From the NCBI RefSeq assembly GCF_013410405.1, contig NZ_JACCFK010000002.1, forward strand, positions 248,001 to 312,000: a stretch of 64,000 bases of DNA, written 5' to 3'. How positions within the stretch are numbered: position 1 is the first letter of the stretch; each line of letters opens with the position of its first letter. The translations under genes and the position numbers were made by a program. The notes under the pieces are model-generated. The model ran no database searches. It worked only from the letters and a program-made list of their open reading frames with translations, and had not been told where the DNA came from. This DNA comes from Amycolatopsis endophytica. GTDB lineage: Bacteria; Actinomycetota; Actinomycetes; Mycobacteriales; Pseudonocardiaceae. Of the stretch, positions 25,221 through 34,329 are shown piece after piece.

Positions 25221-26403
25221 ACCAGGCCGGTGCGGGTGTGGCGAAGAGGCGGTCGGCTCGCGCCGTCGCCGTGGGGTCGGCGGGCTGGATCCGCCCGGCG
25301 GAGGCGAGCTGCGAGGGCCGCCACGTGCCGAAGTAGAGCATCGCCAGCGCGTCCGCCCCGAGCCGCAGGTCCGGCGCGGAGCCGGTGCGGCTCATCCCAG
25401 CGGGCGAGACGCGGTAGCGCCCGGAGTTGCCCTCCACCACCGGATCGACGACCTCCAGCACGACCGGATCGCCCTCGTACTCGCGGGCGCCCAGCGCGGC
25501 GGGCACGTCGACCAGCCGCAGCCACAGTTCGTCCCCGCCGCCGGTTTCGCGGACCGCGCGGATTTTGGTGAACAACAGTTCCGGCACCTCGTCCACGGGC
25601 CGTTCGTCGGCGCGGATGGTGTCGACGAGGTCGACACTGAGCAGGTAGCGCCACAGCCCGTCGAACGCCTCGCCGCCCGCGGTGTGCAGGCTCAGGATCT
25701 CCAGCACGGCGGGTTCGTTCCAGTGCTTGCGGTCGACGGTGTAGACCACGTACCCGTCGGGTCCCTGCGGTCCCTGGTGCACGGCGGTGACCACCGGGCC
25801 GGACACCTCGCGCGCGTGCCGCTCCCAGGCGGGCCACCAGTACGGCGGACGGCTCATCGTGCCGGGGCGCGCCTGCGGGAGCGCGGCGTACAACTCGGGC
25901 AGCCGCTCCAGCGCGGTGTCCAGCGGCCACAGCTCGATCTGGCCGCCGGCAGGGACGTCCGGCCGGAACGTGGCACGCCGCCGGTCGATCTCGTAACTGC
26001 GGCTGCGGGTGGCGACGCCGTAGCCGTAGCGGTTGTAGATGACGCCTTCGCTGGCGCGCAGCGCCGCGAACGGCAGGCCGCGGGAGGCGATGTCGGCGAG
26101 CTGGGCGCGCATCAGCTCGGTGAGGATGCCGCGACGGGTGCGGTCGGACCGGACGCCGACACCGGTGACGGCGGCGACACCGGCGCGGGCCCCGCCGGGC
26201 ACGGTCAGCTCGGCGTCGAACGATCGCGCGGTGCCGACCAGTTCGGTGTCGAACGCGCCGAGCGTGCGCCCGGGCTGCAGCATGCGGTCGGAGAGCTGCC
26301 ACGTCTCGTCGGTGGTGGGCGCGACGTGGAGGGTGGCCCGGAACAGGTCGGCGGCGGCGCGGTGCTCGTCGGGTCGCAACGTCCGCACGGTGTAGTCACT
26401 CAC
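25204..26403 (-). CDS. Eis-like GNAT family N-acetyltransferase
   Basis: This 399-residue protein has the three-part Eis layout: an N-terminal GNAT domain (GVGVRSDRTRRGILTELM is the acetyl-CoA motif), a second GNAT-like domain, and a C-terminal SCP2-like domain (DLRLGADALAMLYFGTWRPS). The C-terminal residue pattern WCGTHF puts the carboxylate in the active site, as in Mycobacterium Eis. Eis enzymes acetylate aminoglycosides at several amines and also Lys residues. The GTG at 26403 gives MSDYTVRTLRPDE. It follows the DUF4333 gene and is paralogous to the broken gene downstream. Confidence 0.9.
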   Translation of the reverse strand: MSDYTVRTLRPDEHRAAADLFRATLHVAPTTDETWQLSDRMLQPGRTLGAFDTELVGTARSFDAELTVPGGARAGVAAVTGVGVRSDRTRRGILTELMRAQLADIASRGLPFAALRASEGVIYNRYGYGVATRSRSYEIDRRRATFRPDVPAGGQIELWPLDTALERLPELYAALPQARPGTMSRPPYWWPAWERHAREVSGPVVTAVHQGPQGPDGYVVYTVDRKHWNEPAVLEILSLHTAGGEAFDGLWRYLLSVDLVDTIRADERPVDEVPELLFTKIRAVRETGGGDELWLRLVDVPAALGAREYEGDPVVLEVVDPVVEGNSGRYRVSPAGMSRTGSAPDLRLGADALAMLYFGTWRPSQLASAGRIQPADPTATARADRLFATPAPAWCGTHF

Positions 26404-26444
26404 GGACGCGATCGTTCCCGACGGGCTCGCCGCGCGCCAGCCAA

Positions 26445-26975
26445 TTACCGGGGGTAGCCGACCTCGTAGTTGGCGGCGTCGTCCTTGATCGTGACGGTGA
26501 CGGTCTTGCCCGCGCCGTCGACCGTGGTGGTGCAGTCGAAGGTCGCTCCGGCGGCGACCTCCTCGTCGGCGGGGCAGATCACGGCGCCGACGGAGGGCAG
26601 CCCGAAGTTGTCGGTGAGGATCTGCTTGACGCCATCCTGCACCGCGCTCTGGCTCAGCACGGTGGTCTTGAGGAATCCGGGCGCCAGGAACGCGGTGACG
26701 CAGAACGCGGCCACCACGACGACCAGCGCGCCGAGCCCGATCAGCAGCCCCCTGGCGCTCTTCTTCGGCGGCTGCTGCCCGTAGGCCGGGCCGGGCGCGT
26801 ACTGCGGCGGCGCCTGCCCCGGGTACTGCTGCCCGTGCTGGGGCTGGGCGTACTGCGGCTGCCCGTACTGGGGTTGCGCCGCGCCGGGCTGCTGCCCGTA
26901 CTGCGGCTGCCGCGGCGGATAGCCGGGCTGCCCGCTCCACTGCTGGGGGTCGTTGCCGCCGTAGGGGGTGCTCAT
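26445..26975 (-). CDS. Pro/Gln/Gly-rich DUF4333 membrane protein
   Basis: This 176-residue protein has a cytoplasmic N-terminal region built of PQYGQ-like repeats, one membrane span (GLLIGLGALVVVVAAFCVTAF), then an extracellular DUF4333 domain with paired Cys (VICPADEEVAAG, FDCTTTVDGAG). The C-terminus is YEVGYPR, parallel to the lipoprotein at 24810. It lies just upstream of the intact eis-like gene, so the DUF4333-Eis order occurs twice in tandem. Function unknown; its layout resembles the two proteins at 47-48.7 kb. Confidence 0.82.
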   Translation of the reverse strand: MSTPYGGNDPQQWSGQPGYPPRQPQYGQQPGAAQPQYGQPQYAQPQHGQQYPGQAPPQYAPGPAYGQQPPKKSARGLLIGLGALVVVVAAFCVTAFLAPGFLKTTVLSQSAVQDGVKQILTDNFGLPSVGAVICPADEEVAAGATFDCTTTVDGAGKTVTVTIKDDAANYEVGYPR

Positions 26976-27039
26976 GGTGTGCGCCTCCGCTGTCGTCCCT
27001 CGCTCAGCGCGATCCAACCACAACGCTGGGTGGGGCGCG

Positions 27040-29790
27040 CTACCCGGCGCCCGCGGCGACCACCCCGCGCCGCAGCGCCTTGACCGCCTGGGCGGCCGCG
27101 TCGCCGACCGGATCGGCCCGCCCGAGCACCGTCTTGATCTGGTCGAGCAGGTCCACCACCTGCCGTGACCAGCGCACGAAGTCGCCCGCGGACAGTTCCT
27201 GCCCGTTGGCCTCCGCCGCGGTGAGGACCTTCTCCAGTGACTCGCCACGCGCCCACCGGTACACCGGCCAGGCGAACCCGGCGTCCGGTTCGCGGGTGCG
27301 GTCGAGGCGGTGGCGCCGTTCGTCCTCGGCCAGGTCGGTCCAGATCTTCGCGGTCTCCTGCCACGCCTTGGGCACCGCGCCCGCGGGCAGCCGCGGTTCG
27401 CCGGGCGAGTCGCGACGGGCCTCGAACACCAGGGTCGACACGACCGCGGCCAGCTCCGGCGGGGTCAGGCCCTCCCACACACCGTTGCGGATGCACTCCG
27501 CGGCCAGCAGGTCGGACTCGCTGTAGAGGCGGGCCAGGCGGGCGCCGTGCTCGGTGACCCGGTCCTCCCCCTCGGTCAGGTAGCCGCGCTCGTCCAGCAG
27601 GGCGCGGATGCGGTCGAACGCGCGCGCCAGGGAATGGGTGGTGGCGGCGACGCGGCGTTCCAGCTGTTCGGTCTCCCCGGCCAGGCGGTGGTAGCGCTCG
27701 ACCCAGCGGATGTTGGCTTCGCGTTCGGCCAGCCCGTGGCAGGGGTGGGCACGCAGGGCGCGGCGCAGCGCGGCCAGCTCACCGTCCTCGTTGGTCCCGG
27801 ACCGCCGCCGCTGACGGCCCGGCAGGGAGATCCCGGAGTCGCGCAGGTGGGAGGCGATGTCTCGGCGGGTCTTGGGCGAGCGCAGCTCGACGTGCTTGGG
27901 CAGCTTGATCCGCCCCAGCGGCTCCACCGGGGCGGAGAAGTCCGACAGCGACAGCGGCCCGGACCAGCGGTCCTCGGTGACCACGACCGGGCGGGGTTCA
28001 CGCACCGGGCCCAGTCCGGGGTCGATCACCACGGCCAGTCCGGCGCGGCGCCCGGCGGGCACGGCGATCACGTCGCCCTTGCGCAGCTTCTCCAGCGACA
28101 CGGCGGTGTCGGCGCGGCGGGCGGCGGTGTTCTGCCGGGCCAGGGCCTTCTCCCGGTCGGAGATCTTCTTGCGCAGCTCGACATACTCCAGCATCGCGTC
28201 GAAGTCGCCGGTGACGGCCTCGGCGTAGCCGCCCAGCGCCGCCTTGTTCTTCTCGATGCGGCGGGACAGCCCGACGACGGAACGGTCGGCCTGGAACTGG
28301 GCGAAGGACTGTTCCAGCAGCTCGCGGGCCTGTTCGTGGCCGAGCTGGGCGACCAGGTTGATGGCCATGTTGTAGCCGGGCCGAAACGACGAGCGCAGCG
28401 GGTAGGTACGGGTGGAGGCCAGACCGGCGACCGCCTTGGGGTCCACCCCCGGCTGCCACACCACGACCGCGTGGCCTTCGACGTCGATGCCGCGGCGCCC
28501 GGCGCGCCCGGTGAGCTGGGTGTACTCGCCGGGAGTGAGGTCGACGTGGGCCTCGCCGTTGTACTTGACCAGCCGTTCGAGCACCACGGTGCGGGCGGGC
28601 ATGTTGATGCCCAGCGCCAGGGTTTCGGTGGCGAACACGACCTTGACCAGGCCGCGGACGAACAGTTCCTCGACGGTTTCCTTGAACGCGGGCAGCAGCC
28701 CGGCGTGGTGCGCGGCGACGCCGTTCTCCAGCGCCTCACGCCATTCCCAGTAGCCGAGCACGCCGAGGTCGCCCTCGGGCAGGTCCTTGGTGCGGGTGTC
28801 GACGATGCGGCGCACCTCGGCCGCTTCCTCGGTCGTGTTCAGGCGCAGCCCGGAGCGGATGACCTGGCCGACGGCGGCGTCGCAGCCGGCGCGGGAGAAG
28901 ATGAACACGATCGCCGGCAGCAGCCCGGCGGCGTCCATGCGGGTGATCATGTCGGTGCGCGCGGGCGGCCGGAACCGCGGTCCGCGGGAGTACTGGCGCC
29001 CGCCCCGGCCGCGGCGCAGCGCGGCGGGCGCGTGCATGCGGCCGACTTCTTCGACGCGCCGCAGCAGGCCGGGGTTCATGCGCAGCTCACCGTTCGAGCC
29101 GTCGTCGGCGAACAGGTCGAGCAGCCGGTTGCCGACCATCATGTGCTGCCACAGCGGCACCGGCCGGTGCTCGTCGACCACCACGGTGGTGTCACCGCGA
29201 ACGGTGACCAGCCATTCGCCGAACTCCTCGGCGTTGGACACCGTCGCCGACAGGCCCACCACCCGCACGTACTCGGGCAGGTGCAGGATGACCTCTTCCC
29301 ACACCGCGCCGCGGAACCGGTCGGCGAGGTAGTGGATCTCGTCCATCACCACGTAGCCGAGGTCGTTGATGGTGGAAGAGCCCGCGTAGAGCATGTTGCG
29401 CAGCACCTCGGTGGTCATCACGACGATCTGGGCGTTGCCGTTGATCGCGGTGTCACCGGTGAGCAGGCCGACGGCGTCGGCGCCGTAGCGGGCGACCAGG
29501 TCGCCGTACTTCTGGTTGGACAGCGCCTTGATCGGGGTGGTGTAGAAGCACTTGCGGCCCTCGGCGAGCGCGAGGTGGACGGCGAACTCGCCGACCACGG
29601 TCTTGCCCGCACCGGTCGGGGCGCACACCAGCACGCCGTGGCCGTCCTCCAGTGCCCGGCACCCGCGGATCTGGAAGTCGTCGAACCCGAAGGCGGCCTC
29701 GTCGGCGAACCGGGTCAGCTGGGGGTACTGGGCGCGGCGCTTCGAAGCCTGGTAGGCCTCGGCCGGCGACACGGAAGGGCGAGGGGCCAC
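27040..29790 (-). CDS. helY: DEAD/DEAH box RNA helicase (HelY, Ski2/Mtr4-like)
   Basis: This 916-residue superfamily 2 helicase has Walker A CAPTGAGKTVVGEF at residues 56-69, motif II MDEIHYLADRFRGAVWEE, motif III SATVSN, and motif VI TGRAGRRGID. The C-terminal DSHCT-like region is that of Ski2/Mtr4 helicases (Mycobacterium HelY). It is expected to unwind RNA for decay. It starts at GTG 29790 and lies downstream of the tat and paf genes, its usual place in actinomycetes. A gap of 46 bases separates it from the lipid kinase gene. Confidence 0.93.
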   Translation of the reverse strand: MAPRPSVSPAEAYQASKRRAQYPQLTRFADEAAFGFDDFQIRGCRALEDGHGVLVCAPTGAGKTVVGEFAVHLALAEGRKCFYTTPIKALSNQKYGDLVARYGADAVGLLTGDTAINGNAQIVVMTTEVLRNMLYAGSSTINDLGYVVMDEIHYLADRFRGAVWEEVILHLPEYVRVVGLSATVSNAEEFGEWLVTVRGDTTVVVDEHRPVPLWQHMMVGNRLLDLFADDGSNGELRMNPGLLRRVEEVGRMHAPAALRRGRGGRQYSRGPRFRPPARTDMITRMDAAGLLPAIVFIFSRAGCDAAVGQVIRSGLRLNTTEEAAEVRRIVDTRTKDLPEGDLGVLGYWEWREALENGVAAHHAGLLPAFKETVEELFVRGLVKVVFATETLALGINMPARTVVLERLVKYNGEAHVDLTPGEYTQLTGRAGRRGIDVEGHAVVVWQPGVDPKAVAGLASTRTYPLRSSFRPGYNMAINLVAQLGHEQARELLEQSFAQFQADRSVVGLSRRIEKNKAALGGYAEAVTGDFDAMLEYVELRKKISDREKALARQNTAARRADTAVSLEKLRKGDVIAVPAGRRAGLAVVIDPGLGPVREPRPVVVTEDRWSGPLSLSDFSAPVEPLGRIKLPKHVELRSPKTRRDIASHLRDSGISLPGRQRRRSGTNEDGELAALRRALRAHPCHGLAEREANIRWVERYHRLAGETEQLERRVAATTHSLARAFDRIRALLDERGYLTEGEDRVTEHGARLARLYSESDLLAAECIRNGVWEGLTPPELAAVVSTLVFEARRDSPGEPRLPAGAVPKAWQETAKIWTDLAEDERRHRLDRTREPDAGFAWPVYRWARGESLEKVLTAAEANGQELSAGDFVRWSRQVVDLLDQIKTVLGRADPVGDAAAQAVKALRRGVVAAGAG

Positions 29791-29836
29791 CTCATCAGGG
29801 TGTCACATCCCGTGTCCGCGGTGCATGCGGTGGGTG

Positions 29837-30715
29837 TCACCCCAGCACGGTCAGCGCGGCGGGCACGCAACGCGCGGTGACGGCGCGGCTGTGGAGCATC
29901 TCGCCGTCGGCGCACAGCGGCCAGCCGCTGGCCTCGATGCGCACTTCGCGGGCGCGCAGGGTACGCACGGCCGGGTGGGTGAGGTGGCGGCCGTGGCGCA
30001 AGCCGGGCAGGAGCCGCAGCAAGTCGGCGCGGGTGGCGCGGCCGACGAGCGTGACGTCGAAGAGCCCGTCGGCCGGGTCGGCGTGCGGGCAGATCTTCAT
30101 GCCGGCGCCGTAGAAGGGAGTGTTGCCGATCGCGACGAGGGTGGCGTCGGTGTGGAGGCGTTCGCGGTCGGTGGTGATCGTGACGGGGCGCGCCCGGAAC
30201 GCGGCCAGTTCGGCGAGGACGGCGACGTCGTAGCGGTGCGGGCCGGGCGGCCAGCGCAGGCGCCCGGCGCGGTCGTTGACGGCGGCGTCGAAGCCGGTGC
30301 ACAGCACGGTGGCGAACCAGGTTCCGTTCACGAAACCCAGGTCGACGGGGCGGTGGTGGCGTTCGCGCAGCGCGGTGACCACGGCGTCGGCCGCGGCCAG
30401 CGGGTCGAGTGGGACGCCGAGACCTCGGGCCAGGTCGTTGCCGGTGCCCGCCGGGATGAGGCCGAGCGGGGTGCTGGTGGCCGCGCAGAACTGGACGGCG
30501 TGGTGCACGGCGCCGTCGCCGCCCAGCACCACCAGCGCGTCCAGGTCGCCGGGCAGCGCGTCCGGGTCGCCGGGCAGCGCGTCCGGGTCGGCGGTGCCGA
30601 GCAGATACAGACGGTCCACCCCGGCACGCAGCCGCGCGGCCACGGTGCCGGCGATCCTGGCCGCCGCACCGCGACCGGTGTCGGGGTGGACGGCCAGCGC
30701 CGCGCGTACGCCCAT
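29837..30715 (-). CDS. Diacylglycerol kinase-like lipid kinase
   Basis: The 292-residue protein has the DAGK catalytic core: VVLGGDGAVHHAV (nucleotide-binding GGDG) and GLIPAGTGNDLARGLG, followed by the second domain with FGAGMK-like FYGAGMKICPHADP. It should phosphorylate diacylglycerol or a related lipid. An exact 21-base tandem duplication (30546-30587) adds seven residues, giving DALPGD twice just before the GGDG strand; this varies a surface loop. It follows tatC with an eight-base gap. Confidence 0.88.
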   Translation of the reverse strand: MGVRAALAVHPDTGRGAAARIAGTVAARLRAGVDRLYLLGTADPDALPGDPDALPGDLDALVVLGGDGAVHHAVQFCAATSTPLGLIPAGTGNDLARGLGVPLDPLAAADAVVTALRERHHRPVDLGFVNGTWFATVLCTGFDAAVNDRAGRLRWPPGPHRYDVAVLAELAAFRARPVTITTDRERLHTDATLVAIGNTPFYGAGMKICPHADPADGLFDVTLVGRATRADLLRLLPGLRHGRHLTHPAVRTLRAREVRIEASGWPLCADGEMLHSRAVTARCVPAALTVLG

Positions 30716-30723
30716 CGAGCGGC

Positions 30724-31671
30724 CTAGGTCACGTCCTCGGTTTTGGGCTTGGACGGACCGTCGTCGATGCTGCTGGGCGTGTAGTCGAACGGCGCGGCCT
30801 CGTCGTCGGCCAGATCGTCCCAGCCCTCGTCCCGGCGGGTGCGGTCCTTGCGCTTGTCGTGCACGCGGGCGATCTGGATCGCCAGCTCGCACAGCAGGGT
30901 GAGGGCACCGGCCAGCGCCAGCATCGAGAACGGGTCCGAGCCGGGCGTGGCGAACGCGGCGAACACGAACAACGCCATCACCAGACCGCGGCGCCACTTC
31001 TTGAGCTGCTGGTACTTGACCACGCCGACGAAGTTGAGCATGACCACCAGCAGCGGCAGCTCGAAGCTGACCCCGAAGATGATCAGCAGCGACAGCACGA
31101 ACGAGATGTACTTGTCACCGGTGAGGCCGGTGATGAAGAAGTCGTCGCCGAAGCCGGTGAGCAGCTGCAGGGCGTGCGGGATGAGCAGGTAGGCGATCAC
31201 CGCGCCGCCGGCGAACAGCACGCTCGCGAAGCCGACGAAGGTGAGCGCGTACTTGCGCTCCTTGGAGTACAGGCCGGGCGCGATGAACGCCCACAACTGG
31301 TACAGCCACAGCGGTGAGGTCAGCACCGCGCCACCGGCCAAGCCGACCTTCAGCTGGATCATGAAGGCCTCGAACGGCACGGTCTGCAACAGGTAGCAGC
31401 CCTGTCCATTACCACTGCCCAGCCGTCGTTCCGGCGGGATGGCGCAGTACGGATCGTTGATGATCGACCCGAGCGAGGGCACCGGCCCGAGCCTGGTCTG
31501 GAACCAGATGAACCCGAAGATCCCGCCGGCGAGCACGGCGAGCAGGGCCCAGCCGAGCCGCCGCCGGAACTCGTAGATGTGCTCGATGAGCGTCATCGTG
31601 CCGTCGGGGTTCAGCCGGCGGCTTCGCTTGCGCCGTTTCGCCCGGCGGCCGGTGGGGGCGGAGTCCGCCAC
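30724..31671 (-). CDS. tatC: Sec-independent translocase subunit TatC
   Basis: TatC is the signal-peptide receptor of the twin-arginine translocase. The 315-residue protein has six membrane spans; the N-terminal cytoplasmic segment MTLIEHIYEFRRRL is the conserved receptor region, and the loop with FEAFMIQLKVGL follows. It has a basic N-terminal extension and an acidic C-terminal tail (DDLADDEAAPFDY), common in actinobacteria. It follows tatA by 19 bases. Tat carries the many cofactor-bearing or folded exports of actinomycetes. Confidence 0.95.
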   Translation of the reverse strand: MADSAPTGRRAKRRKRSRRLNPDGTMTLIEHIYEFRRRLGWALLAVLAGGIFGFIWFQTRLGPVPSLGSIINDPYCAIPPERRLGSGNGQGCYLLQTVPFEAFMIQLKVGLAGGAVLTSPLWLYQLWAFIAPGLYSKERKYALTFVGFASVLFAGGAVIAYLLIPHALQLLTGFGDDFFITGLTGDKYISFVLSLLIIFGVSFELPLLVVMLNFVGVVKYQQLKKWRRGLVMALFVFAAFATPGSDPFSMLALAGALTLLCELAIQIARVHDKRKDRTRRDEGWDDLADDEAAPFDYTPSSIDDGPSKPKTEDVT

Positions 31672-31690
31672 GACAGGCTCCGTCCTTGTC

Positions 31691-31999
31691 TCAGCTGGCG
31701 TGCTTGTGCGCCTGGTCGGACTGACCCTGCTGCTTCTTCAGCTCGTCCAGCTGCTTCTGCAGCTGCGCGACCTGGTCGTCGGCGGTCTCGACCTTGACCT
31801 CGGAGGCCGTGATCTGCTTCGACTCGGGCTCGGCGGCCTTGTCCTTGTCCCCGTCGCGAAGGTCGTTGGTCTCGGCCTTGAAGATCTTCATGGACTTGCC
31901 GATGGAGCGCGCGGCGTCGGGCAGGCGCTTCGCGCCGAACAGCAGGACCACGACGAGCACCAGAATGATCAAGTGCCACGGCTGCAACCCGTTCAGCAT
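31691..31999 (-). CDS. tatA: Sec-independent translocase subunit TatA
   Basis: TatA forms the pore of the twin-arginine translocase. The 102-residue protein begins [22 protein letters not shown] (N-terminal span), then [21 protein letters not shown], the conserved amphipathic helix. A charged coiled C-terminal region with [13 protein letters not shown] follows. The start overlaps the stop of a small membrane-protein gene by one base (TGATG). Confidence 0.95.
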   Translation of the reverse strand: MLNGLQPWHLIILVLVVVLLFGAKRLPDAARSIGKSMKIFKAETNDLRDGDKDKAAEPESKQITASEVKVETADDQVAQLQKQLDELKKQQGQSDQAHKHAS

Positions 32000-32244
32000 C
32001 AGTGGCCTCCTTCCTTGCTTGTGACCAATGCTACTTGCTCGGGGGCGGGACGCCGCCGTCGATCGATCGCGACGCGCAGACCGGCCGACCGGGCCTTCAC
32101 CAGCCCGGCGCGGTCGGACACGCTCGCCGTCACCATGCTCGACTCCCGTTTGAACCGGCGCAAGACCCCGAATGTCCGGATGAGGACAACAATGAGAGCG
32201 AGCAGGCCCGCGGCGGCGAGCACGATGCTCGGCAGGTACGACAC
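31999..32244 (-). CDS. Small single-span membrane protein, function unknown
   Basis: This 81-residue protein has one membrane span ([21 protein letters not shown]) and a basic cytoplasmic tail with [17 protein letters not shown]. It sits between pafC and tatA, with ten bases to pafC and a one-base overlap to tatA, so it belongs to this operon. I know no function; a small protein of this kind occupies the same slot in relatives. Confidence 0.75.
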   Translation of the reverse strand: MSYLPSIVLAAAGLLALIVVLIRTFGVLRRFKRESSMVTASVSDRAGLVKARSAGLRVAIDRRRRPAPEQVALVTSKEGGH

Positions 32245-32253
32245 GCGTTCACC

Positions 32254-33234
32254 CTACTGGCCCAAGGTGACCGGCAGGTGACGCGCCCTTTCCAGCGCGG
32301 CGGCGGCCCGGCTGCGAACGGCCTCCGCGAGTCCGGGTGGGTTCTCCACCCGCGCGTCGCCACCGAGGCCCATCACCAGCCGCACCATCCACGACTCGTC
32401 GCCGTAGCGCATCCGCACCCGCAGCCGGCCGCCATCGAGTTCGTCCAGCTCCTGGCACGGGTAGTACTCGGCGACCCAGCGCGCGTCCGGTTCGAGCACC
32501 AGCTCGGCCTCCGCCTGGCCGGGACGGGCCCGGAACACGCCATCGGAGATGTCGGTGGGCCGGGCCGCGGGCGGCGGCGCAGCCGGTTCGCCGAGGACTT
32601 CGACCTCGTCGATGCGGTCCAGCCGGAACAGCCGCACCCCCTCGGCGCGGCGGCACCACGCCTCCAGATAGCCCACCGCCTGCACGATCAGCAGCCGCAT
32701 CGGGTCGACGGTGCGCTCGGTGATCTGGTCGCGGGAGGCGGTGTAGTAGCGGATCCGCAGCGCCCGCCCGGCCCGCAGCGCGTTCTGCACGACACGGCGG
32801 GTGGCGGCGGTGCGCTCGCCCTCGCGCACGGCCAGCCCGACGACCACGCCGGAGGGCTGGGCCTGGCCCGCGGCGGCCTCGATCTTGGCGATGGCGCGGT
32901 GGACCGCCTCGGTGTCGACCACCCCCGGCGTCTCGGCCACCGCGCGCAGCGCCACCAGCAGCGCCGTCGCCTCACCACCGGTGAGCCGCAGCGGCCGGTT
33001 CATGCCCGCGTCGAAGGTGACCGTGACGGTGTCACCCTCGAAGGACAGGTCGATCAGGTCACCGGGGCCGTAGCCGGGCAGCCCGCACATCCACAGCAGT
33101 TCCAGGTCCCGGCGCAGCTGACGGGCGGTGACGCCGAAGTCACGCGCGGCGTCCTCGATGCGGACGCCGGGGCGGGCCAGCAGGTAGGGCACGAGCGCGA
33201 GCAGGCGCGGCATGCGGCCGGTGGCGGCGCTCAT
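32254..33234 (-). CDS. pafC: WYL-domain regulator PafC
   Basis: PafC acts with PafB as a heterodimeric activator of the mycobacterial SOS-independent DNA-damage response. The 326-residue protein has an N-terminal winged helix (ARDFGVTARQLRRDLELLWMCG), a central WYL domain with IRYYTASRDQITERTVDP, and a WCX C-terminal domain with WLEP-like ARWVAEYYPCQEL. The GTG/ATG start overlaps the pafB stop by four bases, as usual for this pair. Confidence 0.93.
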   Translation of the reverse strand: MSAATGRMPRLLALVPYLLARPGVRIEDAARDFGVTARQLRRDLELLWMCGLPGYGPGDLIDLSFEGDTVTVTFDAGMNRPLRLTGGEATALLVALRAVAETPGVVDTEAVHRAIAKIEAAAGQAQPSGVVVGLAVREGERTAATRRVVQNALRAGRALRIRYYTASRDQITERTVDPMRLLIVQAVGYLEAWCRRAEGVRLFRLDRIDEVEVLGEPAAPPPAARPTDISDGVFRARPGQAEAELVLEPDARWVAEYYPCQELDELDGGRLRVRMRYGDESWMVRLVMGLGGDARVENPPGLAEAVRSRAAAALERARHLPVTLGQ

Positions 33235-34211
33235 CGGCGCACCTCGTGATGCAGGACCGACTCCAGCCGCCCGCGCACGGCCTTGGCCAGCACGTCCGGT
33301 TCCAGCACCAGCACGTCCGGCCCGTGCCCGGCGATCCAGTCGGCGGCGCTCTCCGGGAAGTGCAGATCGATCTCGGCCAGATCACCCGCCACGCCGTCGA
33401 CCGTCATCCGCCCGGTCAGCCGGGCCCGGCGGCGCACCCCGGCCGCGCGCTGGTCGGCGATCCACAGCTTCGCCGTCGTGGGCGGGGCCGGATCCGGATC
33501 GCCGGTGCCGGCGATCAGCTCCAGCAGGTTGACGTTGTCCGGCCGCTCCACCTCGCCCGGCGGGCCCGCCGGGCCCACGTCGCCGACGATGCGCGACAGC
33601 CGGAAACACCGCGGCGCGCCGCGGTCGCGATCGTGGCCCACCACGTACCAGCGGGCGCGCCAGGACACCACCCCCCACGGTTCGAGCGTGCGGGTCAGCC
33701 GCTCCGCCGATCCGGAGCGGCGGTAGGAGAACCGCACCGCCTGGCGGGCCTGCACGGCGGCGACCAGCGGGGTGAACGCCGGCTCGGCGCGGACGCGGGA
33801 CTCCACGACCGGCGGTTCGCCATGGTCGACCTCGACCCCGGCGGCCCGCAGCTTGACCAGCGCGCCCTGGGCCTGGCCGGTCATCTCCGGCGAGTCCCAC
33901 AACCGGACGGCGAGCCCGACGGCGGCGGCCTCGTCCGGGGCCAGCTCGATCTCGCCGAGCTCGTAGTCGCGGCGCGCGATGCGGTAGCCCTCGGCGGGGT
34001 CGAAGGCCGAGTTGCGGCCGGTCTCCAGCGGGATGCCCAGCTCACGCAGCTCGGTCTTGTCCCGCTCGAACATGCGGGAGAACGCGTCGTCGCTGGCCGC
34101 GTCGGTGTATCCGGGCACGATTCCGCGGATCCGGTCGGCGGTCAGGTACTGCCGGGTCGACAGGAGAGCGAGCACCAGATTGACCAGGCGTTCGGCGCGG
34201 GCGGTGGACAC
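33231..34211 (-). CDS. pafB: WYL-domain regulator PafB
   Basis: PafB is the partner of PafC. The 326-residue protein has an N-terminal helix-turn-helix (LLSTRQYLTADRIRGIVPGY), a central WYL domain with VRFSYRRSGSAERLTRTLEP, and a C-terminal WCX domain. Nucleic acid is the presumed ligand. The GTG at 34211 has TACTGT six bases upstream, so the mRNA is probably leaderless and pafBC has its own promoter. pafA, normally adjacent, is separated by two genes here. Confidence 0.93.
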   Translation of the reverse strand: MSTARAERLVNLVLALLSTRQYLTADRIRGIVPGYTDAASDDAFSRMFERDKTELRELGIPLETGRNSAFDPAEGYRIARRDYELGEIELAPDEAAAVGLAVRLWDSPEMTGQAQGALVKLRAAGVEVDHGEPPVVESRVRAEPAFTPLVAAVQARQAVRFSYRRSGSAERLTRTLEPWGVVSWRARWYVVGHDRDRGAPRCFRLSRIVGDVGPAGPPGEVERPDNVNLLELIAGTGDPDPAPPTTAKLWIADQRAAGVRRRARLTGRMTVDGVAGDLAEIDLHFPESAADWIAGHGPDVLVLEPDVLAKAVRGRLESVLHHEVRR

Positions 34212-34217
34212 CAGGAC

Positions 34218-34223
34218 ACAGTA
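34218..34223 (-). promoter_or_regulatory. -10 box of pafB
   Basis: TACTGT is followed by six bases and the pafB GTG at 34211, the leaderless layout. This gives pafBC and the tat genes a start of transcription separate from pafA. Confidence 0.5.
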
Positions 34224-34329
34224 GCTCGCACTGGTGATCGAATTCCCGAGGACCGGCCCCGGCGCGTCCGGTTCTTCACGAGATACCCAGTCGCGGCGTG
34301 GCGGGAAGCGGGGCTTCCGGCGGGGGACG

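Noticed and set aside
27310..29880. Long plus-strand open frame opposite helY
   Set aside because: It is a shadow of the helicase with no start signal and no recognisable domain.
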